This document shows positions 1-8,857 of a stretch of 64,000 nt of DNA, piece by piece. How positions within the stretch are numbered: position 1 is the first letter of the stretch; each line of letters opens with the position of its first letter. Below the pieces are notes generated by a model. The model was not told the origin of the DNA, did no database searches, and worked only from the letters and a program-made list of their open reading frames with translations. Both the position numbers and the translations under genes were made by a program. The stretch is from the NCBI GenBank assembly GCA_009778915.1, contig WRFH01000005.1, forward strand, positions 31,688 through 95,687, written 5' to 3'. The stretch comes from Elusimicrobiota bacterium (GTDB taxonomy: Bacteria > Elusimicrobiota > Elusimicrobia > Elusimicrobiales > Elusimicrobiaceae).

Positions 1-5
1 GAAAC

Positions 6-1031
<1,026 letters not shown>

Positions 1032-1040
1032 TTAATTTAA

Positions 1041-1234
1041 GATTGCAGAATGTTCCTAACCCTCTGCGCGTTTGCCAAACAGCCGGCAAACCCTGCGGGC
1101 TGTGTAATTTTTATAAAATTTTAATTTTTTTGCTCCTTACGTAGGCTCCGCCTGTCGGCTACGCGCGTCGCAAAGAAAATTAAAATTTTCTAAAAATTAC
1201 TTTGCGCACAGCGGGTTAGGAACATTCTGCAATC
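1041..1234. repeat. ~190-bp composite palindrome in the gap leader
   Basis: The outer arms (1041-1062 and 1213-1234) are 22 bp of perfect complement. An inner AT-rich pair (about 1100-1130 and 1172-1203) is almost perfect, with further small hairpins inside: GTTTGCC/GGCAAAC near 1070-1090 and CGTAG/CTACG near 1140-1165. It fills the sequence between the gap ribosome-binding site and the predicted promoter at 1233-1260, so transcripts would start at the edge of the palindrome and carry it whole. It is either an inserted repeat or a structured leader; nothing coding was seen in it. Confidence 0.8.
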
Positions 1235-1260
1235 TATACTTATTTATATATATTCTACAA
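1233..1260 (-). promoter_or_regulatory. Candidate gap promoter
   Basis: On the minus strand there is TTGTAG (1255-1260), a 16-bp spacer and TATAGA (1233-1238). It is the only good promoter-like pair between gap and the terminator at 1283-1350. Confidence 0.45.
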
Positions 1261-1282
1261 AATTTGGAGCGTGGCGCGGATT

Positions 1283-1350
1283 GCCGTTTTCGTACAAATA
1301 AAAAAGGTCTGCCAGAATTGGCAGACCTTTTTTATTTGTACGAAAACGGC
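1283..1350. terminator. Very long perfect terminator hairpin
   Basis: The arms 1283-1314 and 1319-1350 are 32 bp of perfect complement around the 4-nt loop GAAT, with A/T tracts inside the arms so that it can work in both directions. It directly abuts the stop codon of the lipoprotein gene at 1351 (minus strand). The hairpin is much longer than the usual 7-12 bp stem. Confidence 0.9.
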
Positions 1351-1695
1351 TTATTTAGTCTTGGCCGCGAGGCTCTTAATCATGTCGTTGGCGGCTCTTA
1401 CGCCGGCGGCACAATCTTCGTTTTTCGGGTCAAGCTTCAGGCAGTCATTCCAGGTTTTCAAAGCGCCCTTATAATCGGTGTTGTCAAACTGTTTAAGACC
1501 GTCTAAATACTTCTGCTGCGCGGCGGCGACGTTAGGGTCGACGGGCGGAACAACAGGGGCTTCAACCACGGCCGGGGTTTGCGCCACGGTCACCGCGGGA
1601 GCGGGCTGCGTTTCGTCTTTAGTCGCCTTTTTTGAGCAACCGGTAACAAACGCGAAAGCCAAAACAAATACTGCCAATGCAATTATTTTTTTCAT
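1351..1695 (-). CDS. Small lipoprotein with a TPR-like segment
   Basis: A 114-residue lipoprotein. The signal peptide MKKIIALAVFVLAFAF leads into lipobox VTGC (Cys20), followed by a Pro/Ala/Val-rich linker (about residues 25-55). The C-terminal part, with an AAQQKYLDGLKQFDNTDYKG helix and then a CLKLDPKNEDC turn, resembles one TPR unit. It is probably anchored in the outer or inner membrane and takes part in protein contacts; no specific function is recognised. It is divergent from folP, with about 40 bp between the starts. GAGGAG lies about 11 nt before the ATG. Confidence 0.8.
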   Translation of the reverse strand: MKKIIALAVFVLAFAFVTGCSKKATKDETQPAPAVTVAQTPAVVEAPVVPPVDPNVAAAQQKYLDGLKQFDNTDYKGALKTWNDCLKLDPKNEDCAAGVRAANDMIKSLAAKTK

Positions 1696-1724
1696 AGATA
1701 GATATCTCCTCTATGCAAATATTA

Positions 1725-1738
1725 TATAAAATATTTCA
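1725..1738 (+). promoter_or_regulatory. -10 box fused to the folP start (leaderless)
   Basis: TATAAA at 1725-1730 ends 8 nt before the folP ATG and there is no Shine-Dalgarno. Transcription would therefore start at or next to the start codon. Confidence 0.5.
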
Positions 1739-2530
1739 ATGAAAATACCGCGTATAATGGGAATTTTAAACGTAACGCCGGATTCCTTCTTTGACGGCGG
1801 CACTCCGATATCCCCGCTGGAACGCGCCGCGCAAATGATAAAAGAGGGGGCAGATATTATTGATATAGGGGGAGAGTCCACCCGCCCCACTGCCGCGCCG
1901 GTAAGTTTGGAGGAAGAGGAAAAACGCGTTCTTCCCGTGCTGCAAGAAATCCGCGCCGAGTATCCGAAAATCCTGATTTCCGTTGATACTTATAAGACGC
2001 GGCTGGCCGCCAAAGCCGCCGCGCTGGGCGCGGATATTTTAAATGATACTTCCGGCCTGGCGGACGCGGAAATGGCGCGTATTGCCGCCGCGCGAAATAA
2101 AAAACTTGTGATAATGCATACACGCGGCACGCCGCAAACCATGAATAAACTGGCGGTTTACAATAATATTTTAGAAGAGATGAAAAACTTTTTTGAAGAA
2201 AAAATTAAAATCGCGCTTGCCGCCGGCGTCAGACGTGAAAATATAATTTTGGATGTAGGTTTCGGCTTTGCCAAAACCAAAGAGCAAAATTTATTTCTGC
2301 TTGAAAATCTGCAATATTTTAAAACATTTAATCTGCCGCTGCTGATAGGTTTAAGCCGCAAAAGATTTTTAGCGCAGACGGAAAACGACACTCCGGCTGA
2401 CAGACTGCCCGCCACTTTGGAAGCCAGCAAAAAAGCTGCGGAATACGCGGATATCCTGAGAGTCCACGATGTGGCGGCCACAATAAATTATTTGTCCAGC
2501 ATTTCCGCCAGCGACAGCGCGGCGGGGTAA
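1739..2530 (+). CDS. folP: Dihydropteroate synthase
   Basis: Condenses 6-hydroxymethyl-dihydropterin diphosphate with p-aminobenzoate to dihydropteroate in folate synthesis. The 263 residues carry both DHPS signatures: MGILNVTPDSFFDGG (residues 7-21) and the DIIDIGGESTRP stretch (residues 39-50). Also present are the pterin-site ILDVGFGFAKT and the terminal RVHDVAAT. The last about 14 residues (LSSISASDSAAG end) are encoded opposite the 3' end of the convergent gene at 2488, a 43-bp tail-to-tail overlap created next to a tandem duplication. folK and a PTPS-III-like gene lie 46 kb away at 48113-48926. Confidence 0.96.
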   Translation: MKIPRIMGILNVTPDSFFDGGTPISPLERAAQMIKEGADIIDIGGESTRPTAAPVSLEEEEKRVLPVLQEIRAEYPKILISVDTYKTRLAAKAAALGADILNDTSGLADAEMARIAAARNKKLVIMHTRGTPQTMNKLAVYNNILEEMKNFFEEKIKIALAAGVRRENIILDVGFGFAKTKEQNLFLLENLQYFKTFNLPLLIGLSRKRFLAQTENDTPADRLPATLEASKKAAEYADILRVHDVAATINYLSSISASDSAAG

Positions 2531-3195
2531 ACTTTATCTCTGAAATAGCATGGATCATTCCCGCCGGAGAGTTTGTAAAAAATAATATATTTGCCGGAAA
2601 TTTCTATATTCAATTTTTCCTGTTTTAAAAACTGCGACTGTTCGGCGATGAAATCATAAAGAACCTGCAGCTGGTCCGGCGAAGCGTCGGAGGCGTACAG
2701 TTTATAAGGCGTGCCGGGCGGGACCGGCTGTTCCGGCTCGTCCATACGCGGCTGGTTAAGATAGTAGAAGTAAAAAGATAATTTATCCCAAAAGTTATGC
2801 GTCGCTATTTTAACGTAAGGCATTTCTTTTTCCGTCTTAACGGCAAGCGCGTAAACATGCCTGATATTCCTGTATCTCCTCCGTCTGAAGCCGTAACCTT
2901 CTGGAACAAACTCATGCGTCATGGAAAGGAAGAAAGTTTCTCTTTCAGGCAAATTAAGCAGGACAAAATAATTCCATACAACGTCTGAAGTCATTTCAAA
3001 ACCAAGCACGGACGCATTGCCGCCGTCGGTCACCGTGAAACCGTAAAGAGTATCCGGCGCGCTGTCCGCGTCAAAAAGCGTAAAACGGTTTCTCTTGCAA
3101 ACAGCCAAAAAATGCCAGCGTCTTATAAGGACAAAAAGAACAATCCCTACAAGGACTGCAACTATTCCAATAAGCATCAGCGTGTCGGTATCCAT
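2488..3195 (-). CDS. Membrane-anchored protein of unknown function (tandem paralogue 1)
   Basis: A 235-residue protein with one N-terminal transmembrane helix (about residues 5-25, LMLIGIVAVLVGIVLFVLI) followed by a soluble domain of mixed charge. It is clearly paralogous to the next gene upstream (3207-3899). Both share LYGFTVTDG, YFVLLNLPERE/T, YALAVKT, HFWDKLS-like and the C-terminal block from EKLNIEISG to the shared end AALSLAEMLDK. No family was recognised. The 3' 43 bp overlap the end of folP on the other strand. Start ATG with AAAGG upstream. Confidence 0.75.
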   Translation of the reverse strand: MDTDTLMLIGIVAVLVGIVLFVLIRRWHFLAVCKRNRFTLFDADSAPDTLYGFTVTDGGNASVLGFEMTSDVVWNYFVLLNLPERETFFLSMTHEFVPEGYGFRRRRYRNIRHVYALAVKTEKEMPYVKIATHNFWDKLSFYFYYLNQPRMDEPEQPVPPGTPYKLYASDASPDQLQVLYDFIAEQSQFLKQEKLNIEISGKYIIFYKLSGGNDPCYFRDKVYPAALSLAEMLDK

Positions 3196-3206
3196 ATAAA
3201 TTACCT

Positions 3207-3899
3207 TTATTTGTCCAGCATTTCCGCCAGCGACAGCGCGGCGGGATAAACTTTATCTCTGAAATAACACGGATTATTGCCGCCGGAAAGTTTGTAAAAA
3301 ATAATATAATTTCCGGAAATTTCTATATTAAGTTTTTCCCGTTTTAGATACCGCGACTGCTCGGCCATAAAATCGTAAAATATTTGCAGTTGTTCAGGCG
3401 AAGCTTCAGAGGTATACAGCGTATAAGGAGTGCCCGGGACCGGCTGAGCCGGCTCGTTGCCGCGCGGTTTATTAATGTTAAGATAATAAAATAACGATAA
3501 ATTATCCCAAAAATGATTTGCCGTTATTTTAACATAAGGCATTACTTTTTTTGTTTTAACGGCAAGGGCGTAGATATTCTTGCCGTCAAAAAATTTTCTG
3601 CTATATCTATCTCTGTTAAAATAGTGCTTTAAGGACAGAAAGTAAGCCGTCCTTTCAGGCAAATTCAGCAGAACAAAATACTTCCACGAAATGCCCGGAT
3701 AGCTTTCAACACCAAGCAGATTCATCGCGGCGCCGTCGGTTACAGTGAAACCGTAAAAAGTATTTGCCGCCGTGATTTTGTCTAAAATCATAAAATTGTT
3801 TTGTCTACAAATTGTCAAAAAATGCCGGCGTCTATATATTGATAAAAGAATAACTATGACTATCAGAATACCAATCAGTATCCAATTCGTACTTGTCAT
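3207..3899 (-). CDS. Membrane-anchored protein of unknown function (tandem paralogue 2)
   Basis: A 230-residue paralogue of the 2488-3195 gene with the same architecture: one N-terminal transmembrane helix (about residues 6-22) and a conserved soluble part. The last ~35 bp of the two genes are nearly identical at DNA level, which points to a recent duplication or gene conversion. It is co-directional with its copy, 11 bp upstream of it, and the ATG has AGGAG 6-8 nt upstream. No function can be assigned. Confidence 0.75.
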   Translation of the reverse strand: MTSTNWILIGILIVIVILLSIYRRRHFLTICRQNNFMILDKITAANTFYGFTVTDGAAMNLLGVESYPGISWKYFVLLNLPERTAYFLSLKHYFNRDRYSRKFFDGKNIYALAVKTKKVMPYVKITANHFWDNLSLFYYLNINKPRGNEPAQPVPGTPYTLYTSEASPEQLQIFYDFMAEQSRYLKREKLNIEISGNYIIFYKLSGGNNPCYFRDKVYPAALSLAEMLDK

Positions 3900-3919
3900 A
3901 TAAACTCCTGCCCGGCGTC

Positions 3920-4519
3920 TTAATAAGTGACCAAAGAATTCACGTGCAGCGGCATGCCGCCGGCTTTAATTTTCTCTTTATCCTGGTCTGACAAATCCTG
4001 CTTGCCCATCTTCTCATACGTCAGCGCGCGCAGCGCGTAGGCGTCTAGGTTCGGTTTAAATTTTATGACGGCGTTCAAATCGTCTATCACGTTGTCATAC
4101 TGCTGCATATTGTAATAAATTCCGGCGCGGGACATCAGCGCCTCCGCGTTAGCGGGATTAACAAAAATGGCGTAATTGACAAATTTCAACGCGTCGTCAT
4201 TTCTGCCGAGCGCGGCCAGAGCGGAGCCCAGCGCGTTATAAGCCGCCGCGTTTTCCGGCTGGTTTTCTATGACGGTAATAAAGTCCGCCGCCGCCGCGTC
4301 ATAATTTTTAAGATAAAAATTCGCCGCGCCGCGCGACGCGTAAACGTCAATATTATTCGGATTTAATTTTAAAGCTTTGTCATACTCTTTAATCGCCTTC
4401 TCCGGCTTGCCGTCCTTGTGGTACCCTTCGCCGCGCGCCAGATATTCGGACGACGTAGGCAGGCTGTTGCACGCCAGCATAAAACCAACCAAGACTATCG
4501 CAAACTTTTTCATATTCAA
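3920..4519 (-). CDS. TPR-repeat lipoprotein
   Basis: A 199-residue lipoprotein with an N-terminal signal and lipobox MLAC (Cys17). It has about four TPR units: YLARGEGYHKDGKPEKAIKE, then DVYASRGAANFYLKNYDAAA, AAYNALGSALAALGRNDDAL and AEALMSRAGIYYNMQQYDNV, followed by a partial unit. TPR lipoproteins usually serve as periplasmic scaffolds, for example in pilus or outer-membrane assembly; which one here is unknown. ATG with GGAG upstream. Downstream of it are the duplicated unknowns on the same strand. Confidence 0.88.
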   Translation of the reverse strand: MNMKKFAIVLVGFMLACNSLPTSSEYLARGEGYHKDGKPEKAIKEYDKALKLNPNNIDVYASRGAANFYLKNYDAAAADFITVIENQPENAAAYNALGSALAALGRNDDALKFVNYAIFVNPANAEALMSRAGIYYNMQQYDNVIDDLNAVIKFKPNLDAYALRALTYEKMGKQDLSDQDKEKIKAGGMPLHVNSLVTY

Positions 4520-4530
4520 TGCTCCGTTTT

Positions 4531-5352
4531 TTAAAATTTTACCAAAATGTTCTCAAGCAAATTTTTGAATTTGCCTTCTATTTTTTTTGTTTCGGCCAGC
4601 GTTTCGGCGTGGGACAGCGGCGTCTTGCTTATGCCGCTGGCAAGGTTTGTCACCCACGCCGCGCCGCAGACTTTTATGCCGCACTGCCGCGCGGTTAACA
4701 CTTCGTGTATCACGGACATGCCCACGATGTCCGCGCCCAGCGTTTTAAACGCGCGTATTTCCGCCGGCGTTTCAAAATTTGGCCCCGTAACCGCGATATA
4801 AACGCCCGGGCCGCATTTTATTTTTAATTTTTTCGCTTCCGCCAGAATGATTTTAACAAGTTCTTTATCATAAGCTTCGCTCATGTCAAAAAACATAGGG
4901 CCGAAGGCCGCGTCATAATTGCCGATAAGCGGGTTGGTGCACATAAAATTGATATGGTCAGAAATCACGCATAGAGCTCCCGGCGTAAGGTTTGCGTTGA
5001 TTGAGCCGACGGCGGCTGACACCAGCAGCGTTTTTACGCCCAGCCGCGCCATCACGCGCGGCGCTAAGGCTATATCTTTAATATTATGGCCTTCGTAATA
5101 ATGAAACCTGCCCTGCATAACCATAATATTTTTATTTTTATATTTTCCGAAAATCAGATTGCCGCTGTGCCCCGCGACGGTGCTCTGCAGAAAACCCGGA
5201 ATATCTTTGTACGGGAGGACGATTTTATTTTGCAAATCCGGCACGCTGTTTGCCAGGCCGCTGCCGGTGATTATTGCAATTTCCGGCTTAAAGTTTTTTG
5301 TCTTTTTATTTATGAAAGACGATATTTTTTTAACCGTTTCCAGCTGCGTCAT
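4531..5352 (-). CDS. Purine nucleoside phosphorylase (inosine/guanosine type)
   Basis: Cleaves purine nucleosides with phosphate to base and ribose 1-phosphate (purine salvage). The 273 residues show the trimeric PNP pattern: the GSG phosphate loop near residue 32, GHSGN, the signature QGRFHYYEGH, DMSEAYD, the purine-binding VGMSVIHEV glutamate and VTNLASG with the catalytic Asn. Overlaps the upstream YraN gene by 4 nt (ATGA), so the block rnhB-yraN-PNP is probably translationally coupled. Confidence 0.93.
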   Translation of the reverse strand: MTQLETVKKISSFINKKTKNFKPEIAIITGSGLANSVPDLQNKIVLPYKDIPGFLQSTVAGHSGNLIFGKYKNKNIMVMQGRFHYYEGHNIKDIALAPRVMARLGVKTLLVSAAVGSINANLTPGALCVISDHINFMCTNPLIGNYDAAFGPMFFDMSEAYDKELVKIILAEAKKLKIKCGPGVYIAVTGPNFETPAEIRAFKTLGADIVGMSVIHEVLTARQCGIKVCGAAWVTNLASGISKTPLSHAETLAETKKIEGKFKNLLENILVKF

Positions 5353-5702
5353 AAAGTCATTCTCCTGGGCGTAAAAGCGTTTTCAATGTGCTCGATTTTC
5401 CCGTCCAAAATCGTAATAACGTCAAAGGTAATGGTATCAAATTTAGGCCGCGTTTCCTTAATATAAAGCAAGGCGGCGTTCACGATTTTATTTTGTTTGG
5501 CTTTGCTCACGGCGAGCAGCGGGCCGCCGTAGGCGTCATATCCGCGCGCCTTGACTTCGACAAAAGACAGACGGCCGTTTTTGACGGCGACGATATCCAG
5601 TTCCCCGCTTTTGCGGCCATAATTTTGCAGCGCGATTTCATAACCCTTTCCGCGCAAAAATTCCGCCGCCGCTTCTTCGCCGGTTTTGCCCAAATCGTTC
5701 AT
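5349..5702 (-). CDS. yraN: YraN family (UPF0102) endonuclease-like protein
   Basis: A 117-residue protein of the YraN/UPF0102 family, restriction-endonuclease-like fold with the pattern ELDIVAVKNGRLSFVEVKAR (catalytic-type D, E-x-K). Its role is poorly known; it is often found beside rnhB, as here. The start was placed at 5702: its ATG overlaps the rnhB stop as ATGA and has AGGAG 8 nt upstream. The longer reading that starts at 5756 would run inside rnhB and lacks support. Confidence 0.9.
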   Translation of the reverse strand: MNDLGKTGEEAAAEFLRGKGYEIALQNYGRKSGELDIVAVKNGRLSFVEVKARGYDAYGGPLLAVSKAKQNKIVNAALLYIKETRPKFDTITFDVITILDGKIEHIENAFTPRRMTL

Positions 5703-6313
5703 ATAAACAACTCCTGCTGTCTGACGGGGCCGAAACTCCTTCTGTGCTCTTTGCATATCCCGTGTTTGTTGATGGCCGCGATATGCGCGGCGCAGCCGTA
5801 ACCCTTGTGCGCGGCAAAACCGTACTGCGGGTACAGCGTGTCTATAGTTTTCATATATCTGTCGCGGTAAACTTTGGCGATAATGCTGGCCATGGCTATG
5901 GAAAATGATTTCGCATCTCCGTCGATGATTGCGGTTTGCGGAAGCGCGTAACCGTTTATTTTATGATTGCCGTCGACGAGAGTCTGCGCGTCCCGCAGGC
6001 CGGCAAATTTTTGCGCGGCGCGGCGCATGGCCAGGAACGTCGCCTGCAAAATATTTACGCTGTCAATTTCCGCGCTTGACGCAAAACCCACGCCGAAGGA
6101 AATTTTGTGTTTCAGTATAAGTTCAAAAATTTTTTCCCGCTGTTTTTCGGTCAGTTTTTTGCTGTCGTCAACGTCTTTAAACGCGCCGTAAAATTCCGGT
6201 CCGGCGCAGACAGCTGCGGCCACGACCGGCCCGGCCAGCGGCCCGCGCCCGGCCTCGTCAATACCTATTAAAACGGAATTAAACTGCGCGTCAAATTTTT
6301 GTAGTTTTGTCAT
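5699..6313 (-). CDS. rnhB: Ribonuclease HII
   Basis: Removes RNA from RNA:DNA hybrids, including single ribonucleotides in DNA. The 204 residues carry the type II motif IGIDEAGRGPLAGPVVAA (D18, E19), the DGN motif near residue 115 and the IAKVYRDR-type helix. It heads the rnhB-yraN-PNP block with ATGA coupling to yraN. No Shine-Dalgarno precedes the ATG; a TATCAT box ends 6 nt before it, suggesting a leaderless transcript. Confidence 0.97.
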   Translation of the reverse strand: MTKLQKFDAQFNSVLIGIDEAGRGPLAGPVVAAAVCAGPEFYGAFKDVDDSKKLTEKQREKIFELILKHKISFGVGFASSAEIDSVNILQATFLAMRRAAQKFAGLRDAQTLVDGNHKINGYALPQTAIIDGDAKSFSIAMASIIAKVYRDRYMKTIDTLYPQYGFAAHKGYGCAAHIAAINKHGICKEHRRSFGPVRQQELFI

Positions 6314-6319
6314 AATTAC

Positions 6320-6325
6320 ATGATA
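6320..6325 (-). promoter_or_regulatory. -10 box 6 nt before the rnhB start
   Basis: TATCAT on the minus strand, exactly 6 nt before ATG, without Shine-Dalgarno: a candidate leaderless promoter. Confidence 0.4.
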
Positions 6326-6371
6326 TAAAAATAATAATGCTAGGCGGAAACTTTTATCCTTTTTATTTAAT

Positions 6372-6401
6372 AAAAAACCCGCCCTGAAAGGCGGGTTTTT
6401 T
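6372..6401 (-). terminator. Terminator after the pilin gene
   Basis: AAAAAACCCGCC and GGCGGGTTTTTT around the loop CTGAAA, 17 bp downstream of the pilin stop. Confidence 0.9.
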
Positions 6402-6417
6402 AAAGTTTGGGCTATTA

Positions 6418-6903
6418 TTATTTGAGCATAGGGTTAATTGTATTGCATATAGTAATATCTGCGCCGCCTACACATGTTCTAGGATTATCTGATGAGAAAC
6501 CGCCTTTATCTAACGAGTAATTAATCTGATAAGCGCATAGGTAAATACCATGCACAGGATCAAAAGGTTGAGGAGGAGGCACTCTACAAGCGAAAATTAG
6601 GCATTTATCACCCGCGCATGTGCCAGTCATATAATAAAAATTTTTGCTTGCTGACACGTCTATATCCAAACTGTCTGAACCGCCTGGGGCACCGATGTTA
6701 ATGCTGAGGCCGTCGTAAGAACCGTTAAGCAGATAGTATCTCTGCGCGGCGTCTGTTATAGCTTTTAAGTTAAGCAAAGCTTCGGCTGCACGTGATTTTT
6801 CTACCGTTTTGGTATACTGCGGCAATGCGATTGCGGCCAGTATGCCGATTATTAGAACTACTACGAGTAATTCTATTAATGTGAAACCTTTACTGTTTTC
6901 CAT
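6418..6903 (-). CDS. Type IV pilin / pseudopilin-like protein
   Basis: A 161-residue prepilin. It has a short leader MENSKG, then the processed N-terminus FTLIELLVVVLIIGILAAIA with the conserved Glu at +5. Next come the helix TVEKSRAAEALLNLKAITDAA and a variable C-terminal domain with several Cys (CAGDKC, CRVPP, CAY, TCVGG, TICN) likely to form disulfides. Cleaved and methylated by prepilin peptidase, it would be assembled into a type IV pilus or pseudopilus. Two relatives lie at 58626 and 59367. AAGGAGG lies before the ATG; its own terminator follows. Confidence 0.93.
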   Translation of the reverse strand: MENSKGFTLIELLVVVLIIGILAAIALPQYTKTVEKSRAAEALLNLKAITDAAQRYYLLNGSYDGLSINIGAPGGSDSLDIDVSASKNFYYMTGTCAGDKCLIFACRVPPPQPFDPVHGIYLCAYQINYSLDKGGFSSDNPRTCVGGADITICNTINPMLK

Positions 6904-7003
6904 ATAAAACGTCCTCCTTATCTATTTTAAATATTCTAAATAAATAATCTTGTATATAAACATGTTGTTCTAAAATCTTTTGCATAGCGTAAAATTCCAA
7001 AAA

Positions 7004-7012
7004 TGCTAAAAT
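7004..7012 (+). promoter_or_regulatory. Extended -10 fused to the glycosyltransferase start
   Basis: TGCTAAAAT ends 7 nt before the ATG at 7020 and no Shine-Dalgarno is present. The same TGCTAAAAT recurs before PEBP, tRNA-Leu(CAG) and lon. Confidence 0.55.
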
Positions 7013-7019
7013 TATATTC

Positions 7020-8030
7020 ATGCAACAGAAGTTCTTACTTGTCCGCACGGACCGCATAGGGGATTTGATTTCCATTACGCCGGCTGTTTCTATTCTGAGG
7101 CGCAATTTTCCGCACGCGCATATCGCCGTGCTGTCGTCGCCTTACGCGGCGGACGTTATTAAAAATAACCATGAAATTGACGAAGTCATTTTAAAAGGTC
7201 CTTTTTTCAAAACCCTTGCCGAAATACGCGCTAAAAAATTTGATACCGCGATTATATTTTTTCTTGACGCGTACGCCGCGCTGCTGGCTCTTTTCGCCGG
7301 CATTCCTACGCGCATAGGGCCGCGTTCCAAAATATGGGCTATATTTTTAAGTAAATCAATACGCCAGCGCCGCTCGTCGGGCGAAAGGCATGAGGCGGAG
7401 TATAATACCGCCCTTTTAAAGCCGCTTTTTGTTTATTATCACCCGGCGAAAACCAGAATTTTTGTGCCTAAAAAAGATGATATAAAAGCCAAAAATTATT
7501 TGAAAGAAAATTACGGCATCGACATGTTTGACGATTTGGTTTTTATGCACCCGGGCTCAAAAGGCTCTTCCCCGGCGTGGCCGTTGGAAAATTACGCGCT
7601 GCTCGCGCGCAAAATTATGCAGAATTACCCGACGGTAAAATTAATGCTTACCGGCGGGCCGGACGAACGCAAACTGCTTGACTCCGTCGCTGAAAACACT
7701 AAACCTTTCACGCCTTTTGTACTTAAAGACTGCCTGCCGCTGGAAGATTTTATAGCGCTTATCAACCAGTGCGCGATTTTTATTTCAAATTCAACGGGTC
7801 CGCTACATATAGCGGCCGCGCTGGGCAAAAAAACTTTGTCGTTTTTCGGCAATGAAAAAGCGTGTTTGCCGCGCCGCTGGGGGCCGTACGGCAAAGGCCG
7901 CGCCGCCGTCTTACAGCCGCCGGAAGAAAATTGTTCCCTCAAAAACCATAAATGCACGGAAGACTGCATGCGTTTAATTTCCGTCGACGCCGCTTTTGAC
8001 GCGTTTTCCAAACTTCTCAAGGATAAATAA
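7020..8030 (+). CDS. Glycosyltransferase family 9 (heptosyltransferase-like)
   Basis: A 336-residue GT9 enzyme. Family members transfer ADP-heptose to the LPS inner core. The N-terminal domain starts with FLLVRTDRIGDLISITPAV; the C-terminal nucleotide-sugar domain has FMHPGSKGSSPAWPLENYAL and SNSTGPLHIAAALGKKTLSF, both typical of the family. The exact acceptor cannot be read from the sequence. It overlaps the following deacetylase gene by one base (TAATG), so the two act together in surface-glycan synthesis. Confidence 0.9.
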   Translation: MQQKFLLVRTDRIGDLISITPAVSILRRNFPHAHIAVLSSPYAADVIKNNHEIDEVILKGPFFKTLAEIRAKKFDTAIIFFLDAYAALLALFAGIPTRIGPRSKIWAIFLSKSIRQRRSSGERHEAEYNTALLKPLFVYYHPAKTRIFVPKKDDIKAKNYLKENYGIDMFDDLVFMHPGSKGSSPAWPLENYALLARKIMQNYPTVKLMLTGGPDERKLLDSVAENTKPFTPFVLKDCLPLEDFIALINQCAIFISNSTGPLHIAAALGKKTLSFFGNEKACLPRRWGPYGKGRAAVLQPPEENCSLKNHKCTEDCMRLISVDAAFDAFSKLLKDK

Positions 8031-8833
8031 TGCTTTACGTTTCCGCCGCCGCCGCGGTTTTAATAATCCTAGCCGTTATGTTTTCCGTCAGATATCCGTG
8101 GTGGAAAAAGCGCAAAGACGGACTGGTGATTTTGCTTTACCATCATATCGGCGCGCCGCCCGCAAAATCCAAATATAAAAGAACCTGGGTTAAGCCGAAA
8201 AATTTTGTCAGGCAGCTGGACTGGCTGTCCGCGAACAGATATACTTTAATTAATTTTGACGGGCTTTTAAAAATTATGGCCGGCAAAGCGCAGTTTCCGC
8301 AGAAACCCGTAATCATAACTTTTGACGACGGATATAAAGACGTTTACCAAAACGCTTTTCCCGCGCTTAAAGAAAAAAAGATGAAAGCCGCGGTTCTTCC
8401 CGTGCAGGAGGCCGTCGGCAAATATAATTTTTGGCAGGACCCGGAGAGTGAAGCGTGGACGGATATTATGACGGAAGAGCAGCTCAAAGAAATTTTAAAA
8501 TCCGGCGTTTTTTCTTACGGTTCGCACGGGCTGACGCATAAAAATTTGGCAAAACTTCCGCCGGAGACCGCCGAATATGAAATAAGGGAAAGCCGCGCGC
8601 GGCTTGAAAATACCTTCGGCGCGCCGTGCGCGGTTTTCGCCTATCCTTACGGCGGCGGCGCCGATGATGATAAAATAAATTCTTTTATAAGCGCGGCTGG
8701 TTATAAAATTTCTATTTCGTCGGAACAAGGCGTAAATCCGCTGCCGCTTAACACGGCAAAACCGCTTAAAAGAATCAGAATAAACCGTTGTACTGACATG
8801 CTTCAATTCAAACTGAAAATTACCGGGGGATAA
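8030..8833 (+). CDS. Polysaccharide deacetylase (NodB domain), membrane anchored
   Basis: A 267-residue enzyme with an N-terminal transmembrane helix (about residues 2-20) and a CE4/NodB domain. Motif 1 is TFDDGY (about residue 98), motif 2 is SHGLTH, and motif 3 is AYPYGGG, giving the Asp and His-His metal site. It removes N- or O-acetyl groups from a cell-surface glycan; the substrate is unknown. Coupled by TAATG to the GT9 gene, which suggests LPS or exopolysaccharide modification. Confidence 0.9.
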   Translation: MLYVSAAAAVLIILAVMFSVRYPWWKKRKDGLVILLYHHIGAPPAKSKYKRTWVKPKNFVRQLDWLSANRYTLINFDGLLKIMAGKAQFPQKPVIITFDDGYKDVYQNAFPALKEKKMKAAVLPVQEAVGKYNFWQDPESEAWTDIMTEEQLKEILKSGVFSYGSHGLTHKNLAKLPPETAEYEIRESRARLENTFGAPCAVFAYPYGGGADDDKINSFISAAGYKISISSEQGVNPLPLNTAKPLKRIRINRCTDMLQFKLKITGG

Positions 8834-8857
8834 ATATTATCCCCCGAATAAATAAGC

